From: Flavobacterium sp. SH_e
GTDB lineage: Bacteria; Bacteroidota; Bacteroidia; Flavobacteriales; Flavobacteriaceae
DNA length: 64,000 nucleotides
Assembly: GCF_025717045.1 (NCBI RefSeq)
Contig: NZ_JAOVZN010000005.1
Location: 434,001-498,000, forward strand
Direction: 5' to 3'
A model generated the notes under the pieces. The model was not told the DNA's origin. It saw nothing but the letters and a program-made list of their open reading frames with translations, and made no database searches. Below, piece after piece: positions 43,932-53,200 of this stretch (its first letter is position 1; each line of letters opens with the position of its first letter). Both the position numbers and the translations under genes were made by a program.

Positions 43932-44564
43932 ATGGCCTTAATAGATGCACTAAAGTGGCGTTATGCTACAAAAAAAATGAACGGACAAGCTGTTCCGCAA
44001 GAAAAAGTAGATTATATTCTTGAAGCTGCAAAACTTGCTCCATCTTCTTCTGGATTACAGCCTTACAAGATTTTTGTTATTACAAACAAAGAATTAAAAG
44101 ACAAAATTAGAGCTGTAAGTTTTGATCAAAGTCAAGTTACAGATGCTTCTCACGTTTTGGTTTGGGCTGCTTGGGACGGTTATAGTTTAGAAAAAATTTC
44201 TGCTGTTTTTGACAGAACAATTGCTGAAAGAGGAATTCCTGCTAATGCAATGGATGAATACAAACAAAGACTTTGGGGAATGTATGAGCCTCTTGGGCAA
44301 GAATGGCACGCGAATCACGCTGCAAAACAAGCTTACATTTCTTTTGGGGTAGCAATAGCTGCCGCTGCTGAACAGCAAGTAGACGCAACTCCAATGGAAG
44401 GTTTTATTCCTGCTGAAGTTGACAAACTTTTAGGTTTAAGCGAACTTGGACTAAAAAGCGTTTTGGTTTTACCTATAGGATATAGAGATGATGCAAACGA
44501 CTGGCTGGTAAATTTGAAAAAAGTGAGAACTCCACAAGACGAATTTATAACAGAAATCAAGTAA
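43932..44564 (+). CDS. NAD(P)H-dependent nitroreductase, NfsB/YdgI-like
   Basis: 210 residues, normal for the FMN nitroreductase family. ALKWRYATKKMNGQ at 6-19 with the FMN-binding Arg, Lys and an APSSSGLQPYKIFV segment (37-50), plus QAYISFGVAIAAAAEQQVDATPMEGF, are the family hallmarks. It forms a dimer with FMN and reduces nitroaromatics, quinones or aldehydes. It is divergent from the HxlR gene, its likely regulator. Confidence 0.93.
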   Translation: MALIDALKWRYATKKMNGQAVPQEKVDYILEAAKLAPSSSGLQPYKIFVITNKELKDKIRAVSFDQSQVTDASHVLVWAAWDGYSLEKISAVFDRTIAERGIPANAMDEYKQRLWGMYEPLGQEWHANHAAKQAYISFGVAIAAAAEQQVDATPMEGFIPAEVDKLLGLSELGLKSVLVLPIGYRDDANDWLVNLKKVRTPQDEFITEIK

Positions 44565-44587
44565 AAAATTATTTTTTGCTTAAAAAA

Positions 44588-44632
44588 GAATGCTTCTGGA
44601 AAAGCCTCGCTGGCTTTTTTAGAAGCATTTTC
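44588..44632 (+). terminator. Intrinsic terminator after the nitroreductase
   Basis: AATGCTTCT and AAAAGCC pair in two steps with GGCTTTT and AGAAGCATT, followed by TTT. Confidence 0.75.
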
Positions 44633-44772
44633 GGTTTAAATATTTCATTTTCAAAACAAAATCAATTGTAATGCAAAACAGGAGAAATCACAATTTGATT
44701 AAAAGAATGTTATTTTTAATGTTTATACAAAAAAAGGTACTTAAAGCGGATAATTAAATAATATCGTATAGC

Positions 44773-44780
44773 TAATTTTG
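44773..44780 (+). promoter_or_regulatory. -7 element (TAATTTTG)
   Basis: A TAnnTTTG match about 50 nt before the Roadblock-like gene. Nothing else was recognised in 44633-44831. Confidence 0.45.
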
Positions 44781-44831
44781 CTTCATCCAAAACAATTCAT
44801 TCTTATTACAACAAATTAAAATTCTAACATT

Positions 44832-45209
44832 ATGTCTGATTTTTTAACGCAATTTGGGGAAGACCTAAAAAAGAACGTCCCAGGTTTCATTGCAGTTTCT
44901 GTAGCTGAAATCGCAAGCGGTATGTCATACTATTCACACTCTGCTGTTGCAGATTTTGATCCAGAATTGGCATCAGCTTACAACCTTGAAGTAGTTAAAG
45001 CAAAAATGAACGCTATTAAAGCTTTGAATTTACATGGTCAGGTTATCGATAATATTATGATTACGCTAAGTTCTCAAATTCATATTGTCGACGTTTCTGA
45101 TAATCAAGATTACTTTATTTACTTAGCTGTAGATTCTACAAAAGCTAATTTAGGTATGACAAAATCTATCCTAAATAAATACAAAAAAGAAATTGTAGCT
45201 AAATTATAA
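44832..45209 (+). CDS. Roadblock/LC7-like (MglB-type fold) protein
   Basis: 125 residues with the Roadblock pattern: N-terminal helix, strand FIAVSVAEIASGMSYYSHS, helix, strands NIMITLSSQIHIVDVSD and YFIYLAVDST, and a final helix beginning NLGMTKSILNKYKKEI. The NLG start of the last helix is typical for LC7 proteins. These act as dimers that regulate small GTPases. No MglA-type GTPase is beside it, so the partner is elsewhere or absent. Assignment is by fold pattern. Confidence 0.65.
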   Translation: MSDFLTQFGEDLKKNVPGFIAVSVAEIASGMSYYSHSAVADFDPELASAYNLEVVKAKMNAIKALNLHGQVIDNIMITLSSQIHIVDVSDNQDYFIYLAVDSTKANLGMTKSILNKYKKEIVAKL

Positions 45210-45227
45210 CTAAATTTTGCCCCTTAT

Positions 45228-45267
45228 AAAAAGGAATATTCTGTTAAGAGTATTCCTTTTTATTTTT
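45228..45267 (+). terminator. Intrinsic terminator
   Basis: AAAAAGGAATA (45228-45238) pairs with TATTCCTTTTT (45251-45261), followed by a T-rich tail. Confidence 0.8.
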
Positions 45268-45334
45268 TATACAAATTGCTTTTCAATTCTATAAATTATT
45301 CTATATTTCCAAAAGTAAATGAGGAATTATATAA

Positions 45335-45799
45335 ATGGAATTACGTGCGTATTTTGAAAAATATCCTGACGAAGCAACTTGCATCGAAGAACTGAAAAAC
45401 AAGCGCTTAGAAAATGGTCTTTTATGTAGGAAATGTGGACATAATGCACACTCTTTCCGACAGAATGATTTAAAATTTCAATGTCGAAAATGTGGCAACC
45501 GAATAAGTCTTCGATCTGGAACCGTTATGGAAAATTCTAATCTTCCTGTACGATATTGGATGATTTGCATCGAATTAATGACGCTTTCTCATCGAAAAAT
45601 ATCAATTCTTAAAATTCAATATCTTTTAGGCCATAAACGTTACGAACCGATTTGGCTAATGGTTCAGAAAATACGTTTGGTCATGAAAATTAGAGATGAA
45701 AAATACAGATTAAGGGCTTATTCTGAATTTGATCCTGAATTTCTCCAGAAGATTGATAAACTTGCTCTGCAAAAGAAAACAAAAGATGAGAATGATTAA
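45335..45799 (+). CDS. Stand-alone IS1595-type transposase zinc-ribbon protein
   Basis: 154 residues. The zinc ribbon has Cys31-x2-Cys34 and Cys50-x2-Cys53. FEKYPDEATCIEELKNKRLENGLLC before it and SGTVMENSNLPVRYWMICIELM after it are the start of IS1595/ISXO2 transposases. The DDE catalytic domain (normally a further 150 residues or so) is missing, and the following DNA shows no remnant in any frame. The reading frame is intact, so it looks domesticated, perhaps as a DNA-binding regulator. No terminal repeats or target duplication were found. Confidence 0.75.
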   Translation: MELRAYFEKYPDEATCIEELKNKRLENGLLCRKCGHNAHSFRQNDLKFQCRKCGNRISLRSGTVMENSNLPVRYWMICIELMTLSHRKISILKIQYLLGHKRYEPIWLMVQKIRLVMKIRDEKYRLRAYSEFDPEFLQKIDKLALQKKTKDEND

Positions 45800-46001
45800 T
45801 TGTTAATGGTTAATTGTTAATTGTTGATGGTTAATAATTAATGGTTAGTTATTGAAATTGAAAAGTCTATATGAATAAAAAAAACCACAGATTACAAGAT
45901 TAAAATGATTTTAAAAATCTGGGTTAATCTTGTAATCTGTGGCTTAATAATTCTATTGATATGATTGCTTTGGAAAAATTTACAATTAACCATTAACAAT
46001 T
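45798..46001. repeat. Nested palindromic intergenic element F
   Basis: The outer arms AATTGTTAATGGTTAATTG (45798-45816, inverse at 45983-46001) are perfect over 19 bp. Within it CCACAGATTACAAGATTAA (45885-45903) has an exact 19-bp inverse at 45924-45942. There is no ORF. Repeat units of TTAATTGTTAATGG continue on both flanks. It lies between convergent genes. Confidence 0.8.
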
Positions 46002-46013
46002 AACAATCAATTA

Positions 46014-46520
46014 TTATTTCTTCTTGTTTTTCTTTGCTTTAGATCTTCTCGCTTTGTTTTTCGCGATTTTTTTCGCTTTAGCTTTATCCTTTGCTTTTTT
46101 TGCTTTTGCTTTCTTTTTCGCTTGAGCTTTTAGTTTTGCTTTTTTAGCTTTTTCCTTCTTTTTGTCTTTCGCCTTTTCTTTTTTCTTAGCTACTTTTTTC
46201 TTTTTTTCTTTCTCTTTCATCTTTTTATTTTTTTTAGATTTCGATTTTTCATGGTTTTCGTTAGATGTTTCTTCATCAGATTCAGATGCAATCTCTTCCT
46301 CTTCTTGCTTTGACTCTTCTGTAACTTGCTCTGCAATGGCAACTTCTTTTTCTGTCACTTTTTTTGGAGCCCTTTTAGGTTTTGGTTTTACTTCTGTAGT
46401 TTCGGTTGCCGATTCTGTTTCTAAAACTGAAGCATCTTTCTGCTCGTTTTCATCATTTGAGATAACTGGAGCAACTTCTACTTCCTGATCGATTTCATTA
46501 GTAAGCACTTCTTTTGCCAT
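46014..46520 (-). CDS. Lysine-rich histone-H1-like low-complexity protein
   Basis: 168 residues. The N-terminal half is acidic (1-95; rich in Glu, Thr, Val; EEEEIASESDEETSNENHEKS). The C-terminal half (about 93-168) is nearly all Lys and Ala with KKAKAKKAKDK-type repeats. It resembles H1-like nucleoid proteins (Hc1, AlgP) in its basic tail. It probably binds DNA or RNA loosely through the tail; the acidic part may modulate that. The composition makes homology searches unreliable. A TATCTTTG element at 46617-46624 (minus strand) supports expression. Confidence 0.7.
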   Translation of the reverse strand: MAKEVLTNEIDQEVEVAPVISNDENEQKDASVLETESATETTEVKPKPKRAPKKVTEKEVAIAEQVTEESKQEEEEIASESDEETSNENHEKSKSKKNKKMKEKEKKKKVAKKKEKAKDKKKEKAKKAKLKAQAKKKAKAKKAKDKAKAKKIAKNKARRSKAKKNKKK

Positions 46521-46616
46521 TATTCTGTTAATTTTAAGAAATTGATTAAATTTATTTTGGTTTAAACTAATTTTTAATGTTATTAAATCATTAAATTAAC
46601 ATCAAAAAATAATAAA

Positions 46617-46624
46617 CAAAGATA
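46617..46624 (-). promoter_or_regulatory. -7 element for the lysine-rich gene (TATCTTTG)
   Basis: On the minus strand this matches TAnnTTTG, giving a 5' UTR of about 90 nt. Confidence 0.45.
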
Positions 46625-46642
46625 AATTGAAAAAGGTATTCA

Positions 46643-46722
46643 CCAATGTTAAGTTTTTCATTGATCGGAAAAACTCATCACAAACTTCTTAAAATCAAAC
46701 ACTTATCCAATGTTAAGTTTTT
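46643..46722. promoter_or_regulatory. 16-bp direct repeats upstream of the AraC gene
   Basis: CCAATGTTAAGTTTTT occurs at 46643-46658 and again at 46707-46722, 64 bp apart. Direct repeats at about six helical turns are a usual AraC-family binding layout. They lie between the divergent lysine-rich and AraC genes, and no coding frame covers them. Confidence 0.45.
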
Positions 46723-46830
46723 AATGACTCTTTTTGGCAAATAAAAAACCTTAATACAAGCGTTCTGGACATGATTTGACTTTATATAAATGAATAGTAA
46801 TTTGCATAATTTCGCTTAAAATTTTGATGC

Positions 46831-47589
46831 ATGTACGACGATTTAAAATACAAATCAATAAAACCCAGCAAAAACCTATCGGATTTTGTGGATAGTTTTT
46901 GGTGCATGGAGAATAAATCGAGCCAAACAATAGAAACAATTGGACTTCCCGATGGACGAATTGACTTATCATTAATAAAAACAACAGAAAATTGTTTTCA
47001 AATTAGGCTTTTAGGCTTAGGAACGCATCAATATGAAAAAGGTGAAATTCCAGCAAATAGCCTAACCTTTGTAATAAGCTTTAAACTTCCTGCTACGGAA
47101 TATGTTTTTAGCGAAAGCATTGCAGACCTTATAAATTCAGCAAAAATACTTGAAAGTGACTTTTGGGATTTCAACGAAAATGATTTAAAAAATTTTGAAT
47201 TGTTCTGCGAAAAAGCTTCTGCAAAAATTGATTCTTTATTAATAAAGGAAATCGATGTGCGAAAACAAAAACTCTTTAACCTCATCTATGAAAGCAACGG
47301 CGCGATGTCGGTCAAAGAATTATCTGAACAGTCTCATTGGAGTAGCCGTCAAATTAATCGCTACTTTAATCAGTATTTTGGTCTTTCGCTGAAAGCCTAT
47401 TGTTCGATTCTCCGTTTTAGGGCTTCGTTGGAACATATTGCAAAAGGCAAACTTTTTCCTGAAGAGAATTTTTCAGATCAGACACATTTCATTAAAGAAA
47501 TCAAGAAAATTTCGGGTTCGCTTCCAAAAGAGCTATTCCAAAACAAAAACGACCGATTTATACTATTATCTGCTCTTTCTTCTAAATAA
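46831..47589 (+). CDS. AraC-family transcriptional regulator
   Basis: 252 residues. The N-terminal domain (1-140, KPSKNLSDFVDSFWCMENKS, LPDGRIDLSLI) belongs to the type common in Bacteroidota AraC proteins. The C-terminal double HTH (about 150-250) has AMSVKELSEQSHWSSRQINRYFNQYFGLSLKAY. Direct repeats upstream may be its site. It is 30 nt before the flavin monooxygenase gene, its likely partner and cotranscribed. Confidence 0.9.
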   Translation: MYDDLKYKSIKPSKNLSDFVDSFWCMENKSSQTIETIGLPDGRIDLSLIKTTENCFQIRLLGLGTHQYEKGEIPANSLTFVISFKLPATEYVFSESIADLINSAKILESDFWDFNENDLKNFELFCEKASAKIDSLLIKEIDVRKQKLFNLIYESNGAMSVKELSEQSHWSSRQINRYFNQYFGLSLKAYCSILRFRASLEHIAKGKLFPEENFSDQTHFIKEIKKISGSLPKELFQNKNDRFILLSALSSK

Positions 47590-47619
47590 TTTTACAGCAT
47601 AGATTTTAAACACAAAACT

Positions 47620-48822
47620 ATGTTACTACAAAATAAACAAGTTGCCATTATCGGTGGCGGAATGGGCGGTTTAATTTTAGCGCGCCTTTTACAACTTCAA
47701 AATGCAAATGTAAACGTTTATGAAAGAGATTTAAATTCTGAAGTCCGCGTTCAAGGTTCTCCTTTAGATTTACATGAAGATTCTGGTTTAAAAGCCATGA
47801 AACAAGCAAATTTACGGAATGAGTTTTATGAAAATATTCGACTAAATGCGAGTAAAGCTCGAATTGTCAATCAAAATTTTGAATTGAAATTTGATGAGCA
47901 TAACATTCGGAAAACTGCTTTTGATGAAATTTCCAATAATGATGCAGATTCTCTAGGGAACATTTCAAAACCTCGACCAGAAATAGATCGTTCAGAGCTT
48001 AGAGCTATTTTATTAGAATCGCTTTTGCCTGAAACTATTGTTTGGGACAGTCAGTTTCTTACGATGGAAAAAGAAAATCAAGGCTGGCGTTTGTATTTTA
48101 AAAACGGAAAAACTATTTATGCTGATTTGGTAATTGCTGCTGACGGTGCCAATTCAAAAGTCCGTTCTTATTTAAGTACAGAGAAACCTATTTATTCTGG
48201 AATTACTATGATTGAGGGAACGATTTATAACGCCAAAGAAAATGCTCCCAATCTTTTTGAATTTTCGAAAGGCGGAAAAGTTCTTGCCTTAGGAAATGGA
48301 AAAAACATCATGTACGGTACAAAAGGAGACGGCTCGCTGATGTTTTTGCTTAGCAGTAAAATACCCGAAAATTGGCTTGCAGAAAGTGATTTGGATTTTA
48401 AAGATAATCTGAAAATTTTTGAATGGTTTAAAGAAGTTTATCAAGATTGGAGTTCTGAATGGCACGAACTTTTTTTGAGTAATGAATTGTATTTTATTCC
48501 TCGTCCGCAATATTATTTTCCTTTAGATCAATCTTGGAAAACTCAGGAAAATCTAACTCTAATTGGAGATGCAGCGCATAGAATGCCTCCGTTTGCTGGA
48601 AAAGGCGCTAATCTTGCTATGCTAGACGCCCTTGAACTTTCAGAATGTTTAACCAATAATCAATTTTTAGATTTGAAAACCGCGATTTCTTATTTTGAAA
48701 AACGAATGCTGGAACGAGCTGCTAAAGCCGCAAAAGACACTTTAAGAAATGGAGAACAATTGCATTCAAAAGATGCTTTAGAAAATCTTCTTTCGATATT
48801 CAACAAAACAAAAACACATTAA
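47620..48822 (+). CDS. TetX-like FAD-dependent monooxygenase
   Basis: 400 residues. GGGMGG (12-17) dinucleotide loop, Glu35-Arg36 (VYERD), PLDLHEDSG (48-56), Arg124 in PEIDRSELRAILL, and GDAAHRMPPFAGKGAN (316-331) match Tet(X) block by block. But positions that in Tet(X) contact tetracycline differ by my alignment: Gln192 is Glu199 and His234 is Met241. It should oxidise an aromatic or polyketide-like substrate with NADPH and O2; tetracycline inactivation is doubtful. It is controlled probably by the AraC gene just upstream. Confidence 0.85.
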   Translation: MLLQNKQVAIIGGGMGGLILARLLQLQNANVNVYERDLNSEVRVQGSPLDLHEDSGLKAMKQANLRNEFYENIRLNASKARIVNQNFELKFDEHNIRKTAFDEISNNDADSLGNISKPRPEIDRSELRAILLESLLPETIVWDSQFLTMEKENQGWRLYFKNGKTIYADLVIAADGANSKVRSYLSTEKPIYSGITMIEGTIYNAKENAPNLFEFSKGGKVLALGNGKNIMYGTKGDGSLMFLLSSKIPENWLAESDLDFKDNLKIFEWFKEVYQDWSSEWHELFLSNELYFIPRPQYYFPLDQSWKTQENLTLIGDAAHRMPPFAGKGANLAMLDALELSECLTNNQFLDLKTAISYFEKRMLERAAKAAKDTLRNGEQLHSKDALENLLSIFNKTKTH

Positions 48823-48931
48823 TCATTTTAATTTCAATTAGTTATATTTTTTATTTAAATTTACAAATACCCGAAAAGCATTCCTCAAGAACTGACACTC
48901 CCTATAAGTTTCACTAAAATAAATTTATACT

Positions 48932-49999
48932 ATGAGGCATTTTCTACTTCTATTCTTTTTTTCAGGTTTTATCTATTCTTCTTTTGGTCAAAAAATTAAA
49001 GATTCTGTCTCAGAAAAACCTAAAGAAAAGAAAATTGAATTAAGGGTAATGCCTTATTTGAGTTACAATAGAAATCTTGATTTTATGTTTGGAGCAATTC
49101 CGATGATGATGTATAAAGTCAATCACAATGACACTATTTCTCCTAAATCATTATCTGGAATGTCGGCCATTTATACTACTAATAAATCTTATGTTTTGGC
49201 TTTCTTTAATAGATGGTATTTGAATGAAGACAAATGGCGATTAAAATTTTTCTTTTTTACTGGAAATCAGAATTCTCAATTTTTTGTTGATGATATTGAT
49301 CAACCTGATTTTTATGATTATGGAACGAAAACAACTATTTTAAGTTTAGGCGGACAAAGAAAAATTGTCGGGAAATTTTATGGAGGTTTGTCCTATACCT
49401 ATGCACATTATAATACAATATATGAAGACAATGTTTCTCCTTCTTCTGTATCACACAGTAATGCTTTGGTTGTAAACTTATTATACGATACAAGAGATGC
49501 TGTCTATTATCCTACAACTGGATATAAAATTAAACTGGACTGGTCTACTTATCCAAAGTTTTTAGATAATGAATTGGCTTCTAATAGAATATCCTTTCAA
49601 TCCAATAAATATATTCCAATCAGAAATAATATAGATGTTATTGCGGCTCGTTTTTACAGCAAGTTTGGTTTAGGAAATGTAGCGTTTGAACAGCAAAGTA
49701 CAATTGGAGGAACTGATATTCGAGGTTATTCCGAAGGAAAATATCGCGGTTCGGGATTAATGGATATTCAGGGCGAATACCGTTATAACTTTGCCAAAAA
49801 AATGGGATTAGTTGGCTTTTTTGGTATTGCTACTATTTATGGCTCAGATACTCCAAGCTTTGATTGGAAATTATATCCTGGCGGTGGAGTTGGCTATCGA
49901 TACAATCCTTTCAAAAAATCAAAATTTAATGTAGGCTTAGACGGTGCAGTTGGTAAAGGAGACTGGGGAATTTACTTTAGAATTGGTGAAGCCTTTTAA
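48932..49999 (+). CDS. BamA/Omp85-type outer-membrane barrel protein without POTRA domains
   Basis: 355 residues. Signal peptide (1-20, ending SSFGQ), then a beta barrel from about 38. The Omp85 loop-6 motif appears as GGTDIRGYSEGKYRGSG. It ends in a strand with C-terminal Phe (GIYFRIGEAF), typical for BAM substrates. There is no room for POTRA domains, so it is not BamA or TamA itself; small surface-antigen-like barrels of this type are seen in Bacteroidota, with uncertain function. Own terminator downstream. Confidence 0.85.
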   Translation: MRHFLLLFFFSGFIYSSFGQKIKDSVSEKPKEKKIELRVMPYLSYNRNLDFMFGAIPMMMYKVNHNDTISPKSLSGMSAIYTTNKSYVLAFFNRWYLNEDKWRLKFFFFTGNQNSQFFVDDIDQPDFYDYGTKTTILSLGGQRKIVGKFYGGLSYTYAHYNTIYEDNVSPSSVSHSNALVVNLLYDTRDAVYYPTTGYKIKLDWSTYPKFLDNELASNRISFQSNKYIPIRNNIDVIAARFYSKFGLGNVAFEQQSTIGGTDIRGYSEGKYRGSGLMDIQGEYRYNFAKKMGLVGFFGIATIYGSDTPSFDWKLYPGGGVGYRYNPFKKSKFNVGLDGAVGKGDWGIYFRIGEAF

Positions 50000-50015
50000 T
50001 TAAAAAAAACATAAT

Positions 50016-50047
50016 TAAGCTTCAAATTATTACAATTTGAAGCTTTT
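50016..50047 (+). terminator. Intrinsic terminator after the Omp85-type gene
   Basis: AAGCTTCAAATT (50017-50028) pairs with AATTTGAAGCTT (50034-50045), followed by T. Confidence 0.85.
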
Positions 50048-50093
50048 TCGTGTAACTAATACTACTTTTTAATTGTTGCAACACACTCTTTCT

Positions 50094-50257
50094 TGTTTCA
50101 TTTTATAATATGAAACATACAAAAAAATATCTAAAGGCGATCTTTTGCTAAATTTGATTATTCCCAAAAAAAACACTTCACAACCTAGTTGCAAATTAAT
50201 GCTCAACACAATTTATTAATTTAAGGTGGGCTCTAACTTCTTTGTATCCACCTTTAA
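50094..50257 (+). promoter_or_regulatory. Promoter region and leader hairpins of the giant adhesin
   Basis: TAAATTTG (50149-50156) matches the -7 consensus. Upstream is an inverted repeat TGTTTCAT/ATGAAACA (50094-50117) that might be an operator. In the leader, TTAAGGTGG (50221-50229) pairs with CCACCTTTAA (50248-50257, one bulged T), a hairpin ending 15 nt before the ATG that could affect translation. Confidence 0.45.
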
Positions 50258-50272
50258 ATACTTTGATTGCTT

Positions 50273-53200
50273 ATGGCACAATTTTACGTTTCCCCGACTT
50301 TTCGTAATTTTTCCAAAAACCTTTTTTTAGTATTTATTTTATTTATTTTACACATTACTAAAATAAGTGCTCAAAATTGTACTGTAAATGCTGGAGTACT
50401 TAATGTAACAATTTGCGAAACCGATGCTTTAGTTTTAACGGGAAATAATCCTTCTCCAATTATTGGCACCGTTTCTTGGACGCAAATATCTGGACCTGCG
50501 GTTGTAATTGACACACCAAATAGTGCTAGTACAATTGTAACAGGCTACACAGGAGGAAATACCTATATATTTAGATATAGCGCAACTTGTGCGGATGGAA
50601 TTTTAACATATCAGGATAAAGTTGTTAATGTACAGCCTATTACAATTGCAAATGCAGGTGGCAATATTGCCAGCTGTCCAAATAGTACAGGGAATTTATC
50701 TATTACAGCAAATACTCCTCAAAATACGGGAGAAACAGGTAGTTGGGAAATAGTGGGCGCTAACAATGCAGGGGTTGTAATTAATTTTCCTAATCTTCCA
50801 ACCTCAACTATAACTTTACCTGCTACAAGCTGTGGTGTGACAACTCTTCAGTGGGTTATTGAAGGGCCTGAATACGCTCCTGGACAAAGATGCAGAACTA
50901 CCTCTCAAATTACTGTAACCAATTATGGAGGTGTAACTCCTGTTTCGGCAGGTCCTGACCAAACTTTAAGCAATTGCTATACCACTACACAAAGTACTAA
51001 TCTTAGTGGCACTTATGGAGGATGCGGTCTGAACGGACAAAATGGACAATGGACATTTGTAAGTGGTCCAAATACACCAACTATTGGAAGCCCCAGTTCA
51101 AGTAATACACAGGTTTCTAATCTTGTAGAAGGCACTTATACTTTTAGATGGACTGTTACAGGGCCATGCGCTTCTGGCAATGATTTGGTTATTATTAATG
51201 TCCCTGCAGCAACACAAGACGTAACAACACTTCCTGGTGGTGATGAAAACATCTTCTTTTGTGATAACACCATTACTCAAGTAACTTTAGTAGCGCAAAC
51301 TCCTTTGTATGCAGGAGAAACTGTCCAATGGACACAAATTTCAGGAGATCCAGGAGCAGTAATTGTTTCACCCACTAATCCAACTACTCTAGTTACTAAT
51401 ATCTCGGATTCTGGAGATCCTTATAAATTCAGATATACACTTACTAACAACAATACTGGCTGCGTTTTTACTAAAGACTATAACGTTCAATTTAATGGCG
51501 CTACAAGAACCATTGTAGCCAATAATGGCAATGATATTGTTGGAAGTTGTAATGCGACTGTATTTACAATCCCACTTACTGTTACTGGAACAGGAGTAAA
51601 TCAGTATCGAATTGTGACAGGACCGGATAATTCTCCGTTAGGCCCTTTTCCTACTCCACTTCAAGATGTAGGAAACTCACTTACATTGACACTTACTACG
51701 TCGGGAGGTTACACAGTTGAATTTATTAGAAGCCAAAATGGAACATTGCCAGTTGGCTGTGATTACGGTTTTGATACTTTAAATATTCTAGTTTCTGGAG
51801 ATCCCGTGCCTTCAAATGCTGGTTCTGATGTTAGTTTACCTTGCGGAGATACAAGTACTATACTTTCTGGCGTTATAACTGATGAAGGTATGCATTTTTG
51901 GAGTCAGCTCAGTGGCCCGAATGAAGCAATAATTGCTGATAATTTTGCCATAGATACTCAAGTTACAGGCCTTATTCCCGGAACCTATGTTTTTCAGTAT
52001 ATAACAAAAGGTGGTGGAGCTACCTGCGGTTTTTCTGTTTCTACTGTAACAATTTACGTTTCTGACAGTACACTTGGCACTACAGATGCTGGTCCTAATC
52101 AGGTTGTTTGTGCCAATGCTCAAGTTCAGCTTGCTGGTGAGCCTGTACAAGGCGGTGAAATTGGCACGTGGAGTCAGATTTCTGGCCCCAATACCATTTC
52201 ATTTTCCAACGTGAATGATCCAAATGCTGTCGCTACAGGTTTTACATCCAATGTCTCCCAATATGAATTGCAGTGGACGGTTTCTTATCTTCACCCCGGT
52301 CCTTCTTGCAGCTCAGCTATATCAGACACTGTAACTATAATCACCAATAATTCTACAGCTTCATCAAATTCCGATGCTGGACCAGATGCTTGTTATCCAG
52401 CAGGAACAACATCTTTTAATCTTAGCGGTAATACTCCAGGAATTTTTGAAATTGGTCTTTGGTCTGTAACACCATCTACTGGGGTTATTTTTGCAGATTC
52501 AAGTGATCCTAACACTTTAGTAACTGTTCCAGGAAACGGAACTTATGTATTTACTTGGTCAATTGAAACTGCTACCAGATTATGTGCCCCCAATAAAAGC
52601 GATGTAACTGTTACCATTGCAAACACCCCTCCTGCTGCAAACGCAGGACCAGATCAGGAAATATGCGGTAGCACTATCACAATGGCCGCAACAATTAGTA
52701 GCGGTGCTGTAGGAACCTGGACAAGGATTTCAGGCGTGGGGGGCTATACTATAAGTGACATACACGATCCGAATGCTGTTTTTACATTTACCTATAGTGG
52801 CTATTATATTTTTAGATGGACAGTTGATGCCGAAGTCTGCGGCGAAGCTTTTGATGATATTAATTTAACAATTGGCATTCCACCCCACCAAGCCGTTGCA
52901 GGTCCTGATCAAAATATTTGCAACAATACAAGTGTAGCAATGGCAGGCAGTACGTATGACAGCTTTTTCGAAACAGGTCAATGGTCTGTTTTGACTGGAG
53001 CCCCTAATCAGCCAACTATTGTTGATCCTACCAATCCAAATACTGTAATCAATGGGCTTGTTGCTGGCACTTATACTTTTAGATGGACTATTACAGCTAA
53101 AAGTATTTTCCTCTGTCAAGGTACTTTTGACGATATAATAGTTGTGGTTAGTCCAACTGCAAATGCTGGAGCAGATCAAACTTATTGTGATGTCACCAGT

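Noticed and set aside
44671..44757. 28-codon frame in the gap before the Roadblock-like gene
   Set aside because: Very short, no start context, no recognisable feature; random frame in AT-rich DNA.
46162..46488. Ser/Phe-rich frame opposite the lysine-rich gene
   Set aside because: Complement of Lys/Glu codons gives Phe/Ser runs; an artefact of low complexity. Promoter and start favour the minus-strand gene.
50267..50272. TTG start for the giant adhesin
   Set aside because: ATG 50273 two codons later gives a complete signal peptide.
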